Assembly: GCA_025458755.1 (NCBI GenBank)
Contig: JALORT010000017.1
Location: 1 to 11,793 of the forward strand
DNA from: Methylotetracoccus sp.
Lineage (GTDB): Bacteria; Pseudomonadota; Gammaproteobacteria; Methylococcales; Methylococcaceae
DNA: 11,793 nucleotides
Direction of reading: 5' to 3'
Part shown: one piece after another, positions 1 to 7,970 of the stretch
How positions within the stretch are numbered: position 1 is the stretch's first letter
Layout of the letters: each line of letters begins with the position of its first letter
Made by a program: the position numbers and the translations under genes
Notes under the pieces: model-generated
What the model saw: the letters and a program-made list of their open reading frames with translations, nothing else
What the model was told of the DNA's origin: nothing
Databases searched by the model: none

Positions 1-36
1 GTGTTGTTTCAAACCCGCAAGTAATTTGACCCGCCC

Positions 37-564
37 GTGAATATTTTTCTCATCGGCCCGATGGGCGCCGGCAAGTCGACGATCGGCAAGCTGCTGGCGA
101 AAGCGTTGGGACGCGACTTCTGCGACAGCGACAAAGAGATCGAGCGTCGTACCGGCGTCAGCATCCCGATGATCTTCGACTACGAAGGCGAAGCCGGATT
201 TCGCCGCCGCGAATCGGAAACGCTGGCGCGGCTCAGCGAGCGGGATGCGGCGATCATCGCCACCGGCGGGGGTGCGGTGCTGCTGCCCGAGAATCGCGAA
301 CTGTTGCGGCGGCGGGGTTTTGTCGTCTACCTGAAATGCAGCGTCGACAAGCAGCTCGAACGCACGCACAAGGATACCAACCGGCCGCTGCTGCAGACCG
401 ATAATCCGCGCCAGCGGCTGCAAGACCTGTTCGCCGAACGCGATCCCTTGTACTCGGAGACGGCCGACCTGACGGTCGATACGGGCGTGTTGTCCGGCCA
501 GGCTGCGGTGAAGCGGATCGTCAGCGCGCTGCAACAGGTTCCGGCGGCGGCGGTGCAGGAATGA
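37..564 (+). CDS. aroK: Shikimate kinase
   Basis: This 175-residue cytoplasmic protein phosphorylates shikimate with ATP to shikimate 3-phosphate, in the chorismate pathway to aromatic amino acids. What shows it: a Walker A loop GPMGAGKST at residues 7-15, the shikimate-binding DSD at 30-32, the FR of GFRRRE (R56), the GGG at 77-79, and the adenine-lid RPLL at 116-119. Length matches the family (E. coli AroK is about 173). The start is GTG at 37; a stop at 22-24 in the same frame leaves no other choice. No Shine-Dalgarno sequence precedes it. A TGA in another frame at 38-40 overlaps the GTG, so translation may be coupled to a gene ending just inside the left edge. Its own TGA overlaps the aroB ATG by 4 nt. 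AroK rather than AroL by sequence and by the aroB linkage; confident. Confidence 0.97.
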   Translation: MNIFLIGPMGAGKSTIGKLLAKALGRDFCDSDKEIERRTGVSIPMIFDYEGEAGFRRRESETLARLSERDAAIIATGGGAVLLPENRELLRRRGFVVYLKCSVDKQLERTHKDTNRPLLQTDNPRQRLQDLFAERDPLYSETADLTVDTGVLSGQAAVKRIVSALQQVPAAAVQE

Positions 565-1646
565 GAACGCTGACCGTCGACCTGGGTGCGCGCAGCTACC
601 CGATCTATATTGGCGGCGACCTGCTGAGCGACCGCGGACTGTGGGCGCGGCACCTGGCGGCCAAGCAGGTCATGGTCGTGACGAACGACACAGTCGCGCC
701 GCTTTATCTCGACAGCGTGCTCGCGAACCTGTCCGATAAGCAGGTCGAAACCGTGATCCTGCCGGACGGCGAACAATATAAGACGCTGGATTCGGCCGCC
801 TGGATTTGGGATCGACTGATCCATGCCCGCTTCAGCCGCAACGCCTGCCTGATCGCGCTCGGCGGCGGGGTGATCGGGGACTTGGGCGGCTTTGCCGCCG
901 CCTGCTACCAACGCGGCATTCCATTCGTTCAAGCGCCGACGACCCTGTTAGCCCAAGTCGATTCGTCGGTCGGCGGTAAGACCGGGGTCAACCACGCTCT
1001 GGGCAAGAACATGATCGGCGCCTTCTATCAGCCGCTGGCGGTGATCGCCGACACTTCGTCGCTGACCACGCTGCCGGACCGGGAATTGAGCGCCGGCTTG
1101 GCCGAAGTGATCAAATATGGGCTGATTCGGGACGCGGCGTTCTTCGGCTGGATCGAGGCAAATATCGATGCGCTGCTGCGCCGGGATCCCACGGCAGTGG
1201 GGTGGGCGATCGAGCGATCATGCCGCAACAAGGCCGAGGTCGTCACGGCCGACGAGCATGAATCCGGTGTCCGCGCCACGCTGAACCTGGGCCATACCTT
1301 CGGTCACGCGATCGAAACCGGAGCCGGTTACGGCGTCTATCTGCACGGCGAAGCCGTTGCCATCGGAACCTGCATCGCCGCCGATCTGTCGGTGCGTCTG
1401 GGCCGTTTGGACCCGGTATCGGCCGCGCGTATCCGGGAGTTGCTGCAGCGCGCTCGGCTGCCGATCCGCTTGAATTGGGAGCTGTCGCCTTTGCGCATGC
1501 TCGAACTCATGGCCGTGGACAAGAAGAATGTCGACGGTCGCCTGCGGCTGATTCTGCTGCAGGCGATCGGAGAGGCGACGCTGCCGCTGGAAATCGATGG
1601 CGAGACGGTTCGGGCAACCTTGGAGCATTGTCTTGCGGCCGCCTGA
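561..1646 (+). CDS. aroB: 3-dehydroquinate synthase
   Basis: This 361-residue cytoplasmic enzyme converts DAHP to 3-dehydroquinate, the second step of the shikimate pathway, using NAD and a divalent metal. The sequence shows the NAD-binding GGGVIGDLGGF at residues 101-111, the substrate-site segment around DSSVGGKTGVN (134-144), and the expected metal ligands E182, H245 and H262, in AEVIKYG, LNLGHTFGHA and LHGEA. Length equals that of E. coli AroB (362). The start ATG lies inside the ATGA overlap with the aroK stop, with AGGA directly before it, so it is probably translated by coupling with aroK. The aroK-aroB pairing is standard in gammaproteobacteria, but here hemE follows instead of the damX/dam genes usual in enterics. 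The 102 nt after it hold no gene. Confidence 0.97.
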   Translation: MRTLTVDLGARSYPIYIGGDLLSDRGLWARHLAAKQVMVVTNDTVAPLYLDSVLANLSDKQVETVILPDGEQYKTLDSAAWIWDRLIHARFSRNACLIALGGGVIGDLGGFAAACYQRGIPFVQAPTTLLAQVDSSVGGKTGVNHALGKNMIGAFYQPLAVIADTSSLTTLPDRELSAGLAEVIKYGLIRDAAFFGWIEANIDALLRRDPTAVGWAIERSCRNKAEVVTADEHESGVRATLNLGHTFGHAIETGAGYGVYLHGEAVAIGTCIAADLSVRLGRLDPVSAARIRELLQRARLPIRLNWELSPLRMLELMAVDKKNVDGRLRLILLQAIGEATLPLEIDGETVRATLEHCLAAA

Positions 1647-1748
1647 ATCATGCCGCGCCGGCCTGCCCCCGGGCATCCGTGTCGGCTTGGGCGTTGCCCG
1701 CACGAAGATCGCCGCAACAGGGGCTGAGTCGTGACGGAAGGCACCGAG

Positions 1749-2843
1749 ATGCCGCTGAAGAATGACGTTTTTCTCCGCGCTCTGCTGCGGCAGCCGACCG
1801 CACGGACACCGGTCTGGATGATGCGCCAGGCTGGGCGTTATCTTCCCGAGTATCGCCGCGTGCGCGAGCGGGCCGGCAGTTTCATGGCGCTTTGCCGCAC
1901 TCCGGAGCTCGCCTGCGAGGTGACGCTGCAGCCGCTCGAGCGTTTTGCGCTGGATGCCGCCATTTTGTTTTCCGACATTCTGACCATTCCCGATGCCATG
2001 GGGCTGGAACTGGAATTCGTCGAAGGCGAAGGGCCTCGCTTCGGCAGACCGCTCCGCACCGCCGCGGCGGTGCGCCGTTTGCCGATCCCGGACCCTGAGC
2101 GCGATTTGGCCTACGTACCCGCGGCCGTCCGTTTGATCAAGCGCCGGCTCGAAGGCAAAGTGCCCCTGATCGGGTTCGCCGGCAGTCCGTGGACGCTGGC
2201 GACATATATGGTGGAAGGGGGGGGCAGCCGCGAATTTCGTCGCATCAAGGGGCTGTTGTTTGAACAACCTCAGGTGCTGCACGAACTGCTGGGCAAACTG
2301 GCCGACGCCGTGGCCCTCTACCTCAATGCGCAGATCGCCGCCGGAGTCGATGCGGTGATGATCTTCGACACTTGGGGCGGCGTGCTGGCCCGCCACCACT
2401 ACCGGGAATTTTCGCTGGCCTACGCCGGGCGTGTGCTCGCGCAGCTGCAGTGCCGCCGGGAAGGGCGCACGATCCCGACCATCTTTTTCACCAAAGGCGG
2501 CGGACAATGGCTCGAGGCCATGATGGATGCCGGCTACGATGCGCTGGGCCTGGATTGGACGACCGACCTGGGCGAAGCGCGCCGACGCGTCGGACACCGT
2601 GTGGCGCTCCAGGGCAATCTGGATCCGATGACGCTGTACGGACCGATCGAGGTGATCCGGGCCGAAGTGCGACGGGTTCTCGCAGAGTTCGGCCGCGGTA
2701 ACGGGCACGTGTTCAATCTCGGCCACGGCATTCTGCCGGACGTCGATCCCGAGCATGCCGGCGCGATGATCGCGGCGGTGCATGAATTCAGCCCGGCGTT
2801 TCATGCCATCTCACCGGAATTTTCGCAAGAATCTGCGCTCTGA
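1749..2843 (+). CDS. hemE: Uroporphyrinogen decarboxylase
   Basis: This 364-residue cofactor-free enzyme removes four carboxyl groups from uroporphyrinogen III to give coproporphyrinogen III in haem synthesis. Both family signatures are present: [11 protein letters not shown] at residues 26-36 and [17 protein letters not shown] at 142-158. The catalytic-site aspartate is probably D76 in [12 protein letters not shown]. The late [15 protein letters not shown] motif is also intact. I chose the ATG at 1749 because [16 protein letters not shown] lines up almost end to end with the E. coli N terminus, and GGAAGG lies 8 nt upstream. A GTG at 1731 in the same frame would add six residues and also has a purine-rich stretch before it (CAGGGG), so it cannot be excluded. 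It follows aroB by about 100 nt and precedes a prenyltransferase by 50 nt, probably in one transcript. Confidence 0.96.
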   Translation: MPLKNDVFLRALLRQPTARTPVWMMRQAGRYLPEYRRVRERAGSFMALCRTPELACEVTLQPLERFALDAAILFSDILTIPDAMGLELEFVEGEGPRFGRPLRTAAAVRRLPIPDPERDLAYVPAAVRLIKRRLEGKVPLIGFAGSPWTLATYMVEGGGSREFRRIKGLLFEQPQVLHELLGKLADAVALYLNAQIAAGVDAVMIFDTWGGVLARHHYREFSLAYAGRVLAQLQCRREGRTIPTIFFTKGGGQWLEAMMDAGYDALGLDWTTDLGEARRRVGHRVALQGNLDPMTLYGPIEVIRAEVRRVLAEFGRGNGHVFNLGHGILPDVDPEHAGAMIAAVHEFSPAFHAISPEFSQESAL

Positions 2844-2893
2844 GAGTCGTTGATGACTTCGGTGAGGGTCCCGGCAATGAGGAGTCGACCAGC

Positions 2894-3784
2894 ATGAATC
2901 CCGTATTCGGACCGATGCGTCCGGCGTTCCTGATCCTGACGCCTGCCTGCGTGGCCTTGGGCCTGGCGGTGACACACCGCAGCGGTGTGCAGATCGATCC
3001 GATGGAGGCAGTGCTGGTCCTGTTCGGCGCCGTGGCGGCGCACATCTCGGTCAACGCACTGAATGAATTTGTCGATTTCCGCAGCGGGCTGGATTCACAT
3101 ACGCGGCGGACACCCTTCAGCGGCGGCAGTGGCACGCTTCCGGCCCATCCGGAACTGGCGCCAGTCGCCTTGGTCACCGGGCTGATCGGCGCTTTGGCCG
3201 TGCTGGTCATCGGTTTATATTTTCTCGCGGAACGCGGATTCGCTCTGCTCCCGCTCGGACTGCTGGGGCTGGGTCTGGTGCTCGCCTACACGCCGTGGCT
3301 GACGCGGCGGCCCTGGCTGTGTCTCATCGCGCCCGGTGTGGGATTCGGACCTTGTATGGTGATGGGAACCGAGGTGGCGCTCGCGGGTCACTATTCCTGG
3401 TCCGGTCTGTTCGCGGCACTCATACCGTTTTTTCTGGTCAGCAATCTGCTGCTGCTGAACCAGTTTCCGGACGTCGAGGCTGATCGGAGCGTGGGTCGCA
3501 GCAATCTGCCCATTCTGCTTGGCTTTCAACGCAGTGCCCGAGTTTACATCCTGTTTTTTGTGCTGGCCTCGGTGACGCTGGGGGGGGCGGTTGGGCTCGG
3601 GTATCTGCCCGCGTTCAGCCTGATCGGCGGCGCCGGCTTGGCCGCGGCTGCGCCCGTCGTTCGGAATCTCGACCGGTTCGACGGTGTGTTTGAGAGTTTA
3701 TTACCAAGTTTGGGCTTGAACGTGGTGGCGAGCGTGGCAACCCCGGCGCTGGTCGCGTTGGGTGTCTTCATTGGCACGGTGTAA
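2894..3784 (+). CDS. UbiA-superfamily membrane prenyltransferase (MenA-like), substrate unknown
   Basis: This 296-residue, very hydrophobic protein has about eight or nine predicted membrane segments. It carries the two Asp-rich motifs of UbiA-type intramembrane prenyltransferases: N57xxxDFRSGLD67, followed by the conserved TPFSGGSG, and NQFPDVEAD at 189-197, with RSNLPILLG after it. These bind Mg-prenyl diphosphate, so an allylic prenyl chain is presumably attached to an acceptor. The first motif with a D-x-x-S/G-x-D pattern and the SGGSG stretch resemble MenA (1,4-dihydroxy-2-naphthoate prenyltransferase) more than UbiA or haem O synthase, but no menaquinone gene is nearby. Placement behind hemE suggests a haem a/o role, yet the motifs do not look like CtaB. 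The start ATG has GAGGAG 9 nt upstream. The family is confident; the substrate is not assignable from sequence. Confidence 0.85.
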   Translation: MNPVFGPMRPAFLILTPACVALGLAVTHRSGVQIDPMEAVLVLFGAVAAHISVNALNEFVDFRSGLDSHTRRTPFSGGSGTLPAHPELAPVALVTGLIGALAVLVIGLYFLAERGFALLPLGLLGLGLVLAYTPWLTRRPWLCLIAPGVGFGPCMVMGTEVALAGHYSWSGLFAALIPFFLVSNLLLLNQFPDVEADRSVGRSNLPILLGFQRSARVYILFFVLASVTLGGAVGLGYLPAFSLIGGAGLAAAAPVVRNLDRFDGVFESLLPSLGLNVVASVATPALVALGVFIGTV

Positions 3785-3978
3785 GGGGGGGTGTTCACTG
3801 GTCGGGCGTGCAGAGCGATGCAACACGGGCGGTTCGGCGGTCGGAGACTTCGGGTCTACGCGGGTCTGCGGGCTGTCGTATGCCGAGCCGTACCGTCATC
3901 CAAGCGTAAGACTTTGGCCCCGGTTGGACGTTGCGTCGCGTGGCCGCTCCGACTCCCCTTCGGTGCCCTAGTGTCCGT

Positions 3979-3998
3979 CATGCCGAGACCGGCTTATG
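3979..3998. repeat. REP-like imperfect inverted repeat
   Basis: CATGCCG, a four-base AGAC loop, then CGGC and ATG after a two-base TT bulge, form a compact hairpin. The CCGTCATGCCG...CGGC...GGATGCC layout resembles the small palindromic repeats beginning GTCAT-CCG that are scattered between genes in many proteobacteria. A partial relative may lie at 3880-3899 (ATGCCGAG and CCGTCAT words). Calling it REP-like rests on layout only; copies elsewhere in the genome cannot be seen from here. Confidence 0.3.
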
Positions 3999-4016
3999 GA
4001 TGCCTTACGAGCCAAC

Positions 4017-4026
4017 AGTGATCACT
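4017..4026. promoter_or_regulatory. Perfect 10-bp palindrome AGTGATCACT
   Basis: AGTGATCACT is its own reverse complement and sits in the gene-free stretch 133 nt upstream of the amidase start. Such a symmetric site could bind a dimeric regulator. It lacks the spacing of CRP or FNR consensus sites, and no promoter elements were recognised around it. A 10-bp palindrome can arise by chance in a window of this size. Confidence 0.2.
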
Positions 4027-4158
4027 CACCCGGTCGACGCACGCACGGGTGGAAATAGCGAAAGGCAGCGCGAGAGTGGAGCGCAGGCCGCCGCTGCAGG
4101 CGAGTGTGCAACGACTGTAGAGGCGACGGCAGCAGTAGCGACGTCGAGGACTGAAACC

Positions 4159-4983
4159 ATGGCTAAATTGATGTGCGCGGCAGTTCAGATGGCATCGAGT
4201 CCCAATGTCGGTGCCAATTTGCTGGAAGCCGGGAGGTTGATCGAGAAGGCGGCCGCTCAAGGTGCTCGTTTGGTGGTTCTGCCCGAAAACTTCGCACTGA
4301 TGGGAATGGACGAGTCGGACAAGCTCGCCGTGGCCGAAGACGACGGCTCCGGGCCGATTCAGGAGTTCTTGGCGAAAACCGCCGAACGGTTCAAGCTCTG
4401 GCTGGTCGGCGGCACGCTGCCGATCAAGACGGCGGACCGGCAGCGGGTGCGCGCGAGCTGCCTGGTCTACGATGATCGAGGAATGCGGGCTGGGCGTTAC
4501 GACAAAATCCATTTGTTTGACGTCGACGTGCCCGAGACCGGTGAGACCTACAGGGAGTCGTCGACCATTGAGGCCGGGGACCGCCCCTTGGTTCTGGACA
4601 CGCCGTTCGGTACGCTGGGTGTCGCGGTCTGCTACGACCTCCGCTTCCCGGAGCAATTCCGCCAGATGGCCGAAACAGGGCTGGATATCCTCGCGGTACC
4701 TTCGGCGTTCACCGCACGAACCGGCGCGGCCCATTGGGATCTGCTGGTGCGAGCGCGATCCGTGGAGAACCTTTGTTACACTGTCGCTTCCGATCAGGGA
4801 GGCTTCCACATCAACGGCCGAGAGACTTACGGACACAGTATGATCGTGGACCCGTGGGGCAACACGTTGGCCTCACTGACCTCGGGAGCGGGTATTGTGT
4901 GCGCCGAAATCGACCATGATCGACTGCTGAAGGTGCGAGCCGCCTTCCCGGTGCTGACACATCGCCGGCTATGGTGCCGTTAA
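4159..4983 (+). CDS. Nit-family carbon-nitrogen hydrolase (probable deaminated-glutathione amidase)
   Basis: This 274-residue cytoplasmic hydrolase belongs to the nitrilase superfamily, Nit branch. The catalytic triad is complete: E43 in VLPENFALMG, K116 in YDKIHLFDVDVP and C158 in AVCYDLRFPEQ. The KIHLFDVDVP segment and the strongly conserved CYDLRFPE stretch are typical of Nit1/YbeM-like omega-amidases, which hydrolyse deaminated glutathione formed by transaminase side reactions. The specific substrate is inferred from the family. I chose the ATG at 4159 because GAGGA lies 8 nt upstream and the family N terminus (AAVQMASSPNVGANL) begins directly after it; the open frame upstream looks noncoding. 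Gene order amidase-tldD is common in gammaproteobacteria, where yhdP usually stands upstream; here that neighbour is missing. tldD follows after 59 nt. Confidence 0.92.
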   Translation: MAKLMCAAVQMASSPNVGANLLEAGRLIEKAAAQGARLVVLPENFALMGMDESDKLAVAEDDGSGPIQEFLAKTAERFKLWLVGGTLPIKTADRQRVRASCLVYDDRGMRAGRYDKIHLFDVDVPETGETYRESSTIEAGDRPLVLDTPFGTLGVAVCYDLRFPEQFRQMAETGLDILAVPSAFTARTGAAHWDLLVRARSVENLCYTVASDQGGFHINGRETYGHSMIVDPWGNTLASLTSGAGIVCAEIDHDRLLKVRAAFPVLTHRRLWCR

Positions 4984-5042
4984 CCCGTCGTCCGCGAGCG
5001 GTACGGCTCTAACGGCAATTGCCGCCGAGAATGGAGAGATTC

Positions 5043-6488
5043 ATGTCGAACGACCCGTTGGCCCTGGCACAAACCACGATCCTCGAATCGGCAGAGCTGG
5101 CCGCCAGGGATCTGGACCGAGTGATGGGAACGCTGATCTCTTCCAAGGTGGACGATGCCGACCTTTACCTTCAGCAGGGGCGCTACGAATCTTGGACGTT
5201 GGAAGACGGCATCGTCAAAGAGGGCTCTTACAGCATCGATCAAGGGGCCGGGCTACGAGCGGTGGCCGGTGAGAAAACCGGTTTCGCTTACACCGATGAG
5301 ATCGCGTTACCGAGCCTGCTCGAGGCAGCGAAGAATGCCCGCGCGATCACCCGCAGCGGCCAGCAGGGGCGATGGGCGATCGCGCCGCGCCGTCCGCGAC
5401 AGCCGCTGTATCGTCCGATCGACCCGCTGCCGTCTTTGAGTGAGCAGCAGAAGATCGAGCTGTTGCGGCGTCTTGACGCCGAGGCCCGCCGGCTGGATTC
5501 ACGTGTGGAGCAAGTGATTGTCAGCCTGGCGGGAGGGAGTTCAACGGTCCTCGTGCTTGGTCGCGACGGAGTTTTGCACGGAGATGTCCGTCCACTGGTC
5601 CGCATGAACGTCAGCGTGATCGTTCAAGAAAAAGGCAGGCGGGAGCAAGGGAGCGCCGGTGGTGGTGCGCGCAGCGACTATCGTTATTTCACCGAGGAGG
5701 ACCGAGCGTCCGGATATGTCCGCGAAGCGGTCCGCCAAGCTTTGGTCAATCTTGAGGCGACGGAGTCCCCGGCCGGTACCATGACGGTGGTCCTGGGCTC
5801 CGGCTGGCCCGGCGTGCTGCTGCACGAGGCGATCGGCCATGGTCTCGAGGGAGATTTCAACCGCAAGGGAACTTCCGCCTTCACCGGGCGCATCGGGGAG
5901 GCCGTCGCCTCGCCGCTGTGTACGGTGGTGGATGACGGGACGCTGCCGGAACGGCGCGGTTCGCTGACGATCGACGACGAGGGCACACCTTCGCAGCGTA
6001 CGGTCTTAATCGAAAATGGAGTTTTGAGGGGCTATATGCAGGACAAGCTGAATGCCAGGCTGATGGGGGTGGCTCCGACCGGTAACGGCAGGCGCGAGTC
6101 CTATGCCTACCTTCCCATGCCACGCATGACCAATACGTATATGCTTCCCGGCACGCATACACCGGACGAGATCATTCGGTCGGTGCGTCGCGGATTGTAT
6201 GCCAAGAATTTTTCGGGCGGCCAGGTGGATATCACTTCCGGCAAGTTTGTGTTCTCGGCGAGCGAAGCGTATCTGATTGAAGACGGCAAGCTCATTCGGC
6301 CCGTCAAAGGCGCCACTCTGATCGGGAACGGGCCCGATGTATTGACGCGGGTCAGCATGGTCGGCAACGACCTGGAACTCGACAGCGGTGTGGGTACCTG
6401 TGGCAAGGACGGGCAGAGCGTGCCGGTCGGCGTCGGCCAGCCAACGCTGCGGGTGGATGGTTTGACCGTTGGCGGCACCCGCGTCTAA
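5043..6488 (+). CDS. tldD: TldD metalloprotease subunit
   Basis: This 481-residue protein is the catalytic subunit of the TldD/TldE (PmbA) heterodimeric zinc protease, which trims unfolded or modified peptides. In E. coli it acts in microcin B17 leader removal and CcdA degradation. The HExxxH zinc motif is HEAIGH at residues 261-266, followed by the conserved [14 protein letters not shown]. The third ligand is probably C453 in [11 protein letters not shown]. The C terminus ([14 protein letters not shown]) is intact and the length equals the E. coli protein. I chose the ATG at 5043, preceded by GGAGAG (5033-5038). In-frame TTG at 5019 and ATG at 5031 would add 8 or 4 residues; the 481-residue version fits the family best. 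Its partner pmbA follows after 129 nt on the same strand, an arrangement less common than unlinked tldD and pmbA in enterics. Confidence 0.96.
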   Translation: MSNDPLALAQTTILESAELAARDLDRVMGTLISSKVDDADLYLQQGRYESWTLEDGIVKEGSYSIDQGAGLRAVAGEKTGFAYTDEIALPSLLEAAKNARAITRSGQQGRWAIAPRRPRQPLYRPIDPLPSLSEQQKIELLRRLDAEARRLDSRVEQVIVSLAGGSSTVLVLGRDGVLHGDVRPLVRMNVSVIVQEKGRREQGSAGGGARSDYRYFTEEDRASGYVREAVRQALVNLEATESPAGTMTVVLGSGWPGVLLHEAIGHGLEGDFNRKGTSAFTGRIGEAVASPLCTVVDDGTLPERRGSLTIDDEGTPSQRTVLIENGVLRGYMQDKLNARLMGVAPTGNGRRESYAYLPMPRMTNTYMLPGTHTPDEIIRSVRRGLYAKNFSGGQVDITSGKFVFSASEAYLIEDGKLIRPVKGATLIGNGPDVLTRVSMVGNDLELDSGVGTCGKDGQSVPVGVGQPTLRVDGLTVGGTRV

Positions 6489-6617
6489 CCTTTCGCCGGT
6501 GTTGATCGGGGGCTGACCCGGGCCGATCGGCGACGGTCGCACGCGCCAAAATTCCCCGTAATTCGTGAACGCCGTCCCGCGGTGGCGTTTGTTGCTCGTT
6601 GATCCTGGAGGGTTGGT
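6489..6617 (+). promoter_or_regulatory. tldD-pmbA spacer with palindrome and hairpin
   Basis: This 129-nt gap holds a perfect palindrome GCCGATCGGC (6522-6531) and a hairpin, AACGCCGTC / GGTGGCGTT around a CCGC loop (6568-6589, two G-T pairs). The hairpin is followed by a T-rich but interrupted run (TTTGTTGCTCGTTG). It could attenuate transcription between the two protease genes or mark a separate pmbA promoter region. The lack of a clean T-tract argues against a strong terminator. The end carries GGAGGG just ahead of the pmbA start. Confidence 0.35.
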
Positions 6618-7970
6618 TTGGTTGGCAATAGCCTCGTCGAAACGGAACAGGGGCGGATTGAGCATCTGCGCTCTCTAGTCTCGGAATGTCTGGACGAAGC
6701 CCGACGCCAGGGGGCCAGCGGGGCCGAAGCCGGGATGAGCGTCAACTTCGGGCTGTCGGTATCGGTTCGCCTCGGTGACGTGGAGACCGTGGAGCACCAT
6801 CGCAGCCAGGCGGTGGGTGTGACGGTGTATTTCGGTCAACGCAAGGGATCGGCCAGTTCCACCGATCTCGGGTACCCGGCGCTGCGCGAAACGGTGGCGG
6901 CAGCGTGTCGAATCGCACGCTATGCGGCTGAAGATCCGTGTGCTGGACTGCCCGAGCCGGAGTTGTTGGCCCGGGAATTTCCCGATTTGGATGTCTACCA
7001 TCCCTGGGACATCGGCGCGGAACAGGCCATCGAGATCGCTCTGTCCTGCGAGAACGCCGCGCGCGCGGTCAGTCCGTTGATATCCAATTCCGAGGGTGCT
7101 CAACTTGATACGTTCAAGGGAGTTCGTGTGCTGGGCAACACCGCCGGGTTCCTGCACGGTATGGCGAACAGCCGGCACAGCCTCAGTTGTTCGGTACTGG
7201 GCCAACAGGGGGAAAGCATGCAGCGCGACGACTGGTGGACGGTCGCCCGCGCGGCGGAAGATCTGGAACGCCCGGAAGACGTGGGACGTAAGGCGGCGGA
7301 GCGCACACTGCGACGGTTGGGCGGGCGGTCCATCAGTACCCGCGAGTGCCCGGTTATCTTCGCCGCCGATGTCGCGGGTGGGCTACTCGGGCATTTCATT
7401 GCGGCGATTCGGGGCGGTAACCTCTACCGCAAATCATCGTTTCTCATCGACAGCCTGGGCCAGACCATTTTTCCTCCGTTCGTTCAGATACACGAACAAC
7501 CGCACTTGAAACGGGCACTCGGCAGCACCGCTTACGATGCCGAGGGCGTGGCCACGCACGCGCGCCACCTGGTCCGAGACGGCGTGTTGCAATCGTATGT
7601 GCTCAGCACGTATTCGGCCAGGAAGCTGGGTCTGACCACCACCGGTAACGCGGGCGGCGTCCACAACCTCACGATCGACCCCGGAGATCTGGATTTACCG
7701 GCGTTGTTGCGACGGATGAATACCGGGCTGCTGGTCACTGAAACGCTGGGGCAGGGCGTGAATATCGTCACCGGCGATTACTCGCGCGGCGCTGCCGGCT
7801 TCTGGGTGCAAGGCGGCGAAATTCAATATCCGGTCGAAGAGATCACGATTGCGGGAAATTTGCGCGATATGTTTCGGGGAATGCTCGCGGTGGGAAACGA
7901 TGTGGACTTTCGGGGGAATACCCGCTCGGGATCCATCCTGATCGACCGGATGACAGTGGCGGGAAATTAA
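6618..7970 (+). CDS. pmbA: TldE/PmbA metalloprotease partner subunit
   Basis: This 450-residue subunit forms the TldD/TldE complex with TldD. It has the TldD/PmbA fold but no HExxxH motif, as expected, since TldD supplies the zinc site. Recognisable family segments include SVSVRLGDVETVEHHRSQA (N-terminal domain), ARKLGLTTTGNAGGVHNL, and the C-terminal GEIQYPVEEITIAGNLRDMF and GNTRSGSILIDRMTVAGN. Length is identical to E. coli PmbA. The start is TTG at 6618, supported by GGAGGG at 6607-6612 with a 5-nt spacer; no in-frame ATG or GTG gives a better N terminus. The stop TAA overlaps the convergent gluQ stop on the shared TTAA at 7967-7970. No terminator can lie between the two genes. Confidence 0.95.
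   Translation: MVGNSLVETEQGRIEHLRSLVSECLDEARRQGASGAEAGMSVNFGLSVSVRLGDVETVEHHRSQAVGVTVYFGQRKGSASSTDLGYPALRETVAAACRIARYAAEDPCAGLPEPELLAREFPDLDVYHPWDIGAEQAIEIALSCENAARAVSPLISNSEGAQLDTFKGVRVLGNTAGFLHGMANSRHSLSCSVLGQQGESMQRDDWWTVARAAEDLERPEDVGRKAAERTLRRLGGRSISTRECPVIFAADVAGGLLGHFIAAIRGGNLYRKSSFLIDSLGQTIFPPFVQIHEQPHLKRALGSTAYDAEGVATHARHLVRDGVLQSYVLSTYSARKLGLTTTGNAGGVHNLTIDPGDLDLPALLRRMNTGLLVTETLGQGVNIVTGDYSRGAAGFWVQGGEIQYPVEEITIAGNLRDMFRGMLAVGNDVDFRGNTRSGSILIDRMTVAGN

Larger units (their letters stand above)
3785..4158 (+). other. 374-nt stretch without a convincing gene
   Basis: This gap lies between the prenyltransferase stop and the amidase start. Short open frames cross it on the plus strand (for example 3791-4021), but their translations are Arg/Ala/Ser-rich with no recognisable motif, and they overlap one another. 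The amidase frame stays open upstream to 3931, but that translation has no similarity to any amidase N terminus. The stretch begins with a run of seven G just after the stop codon. It contains an imperfect REP-like palindrome (3979-3998), a perfect palindrome (4017-4026) and the 8-mer ATGCCGAG repeated 100 nt apart at 3880 and 3980. I could not identify a sigma-70 promoter, T-tract terminator or known riboswitch. It probably carries the promoter of the amidase-tldD-pmbA group. Confidence 0.6.

Noticed and set aside
1218..2804. 528-codon open frame on the minus strand
   Set aside because: It lies wholly opposite aroB and hemE, both of which carry intact motifs. The translation is His/Arg/Gln-rich without a family, a typical shadow in GC-rich DNA.
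3931..4158. N-terminal extension of the amidase
   Set aside because: The frame is open, but the extra 76 residues are Ala/Thr/Arg-rich with no amidase similarity, while the ATG at 4159 has a good GAGGA and begins at the family N terminus.
3994..4836. 280-codon minus-strand open frame
   Set aside because: It is opposite the amidase with its full Glu-Lys-Cys triad; the translation lacks any family signature.
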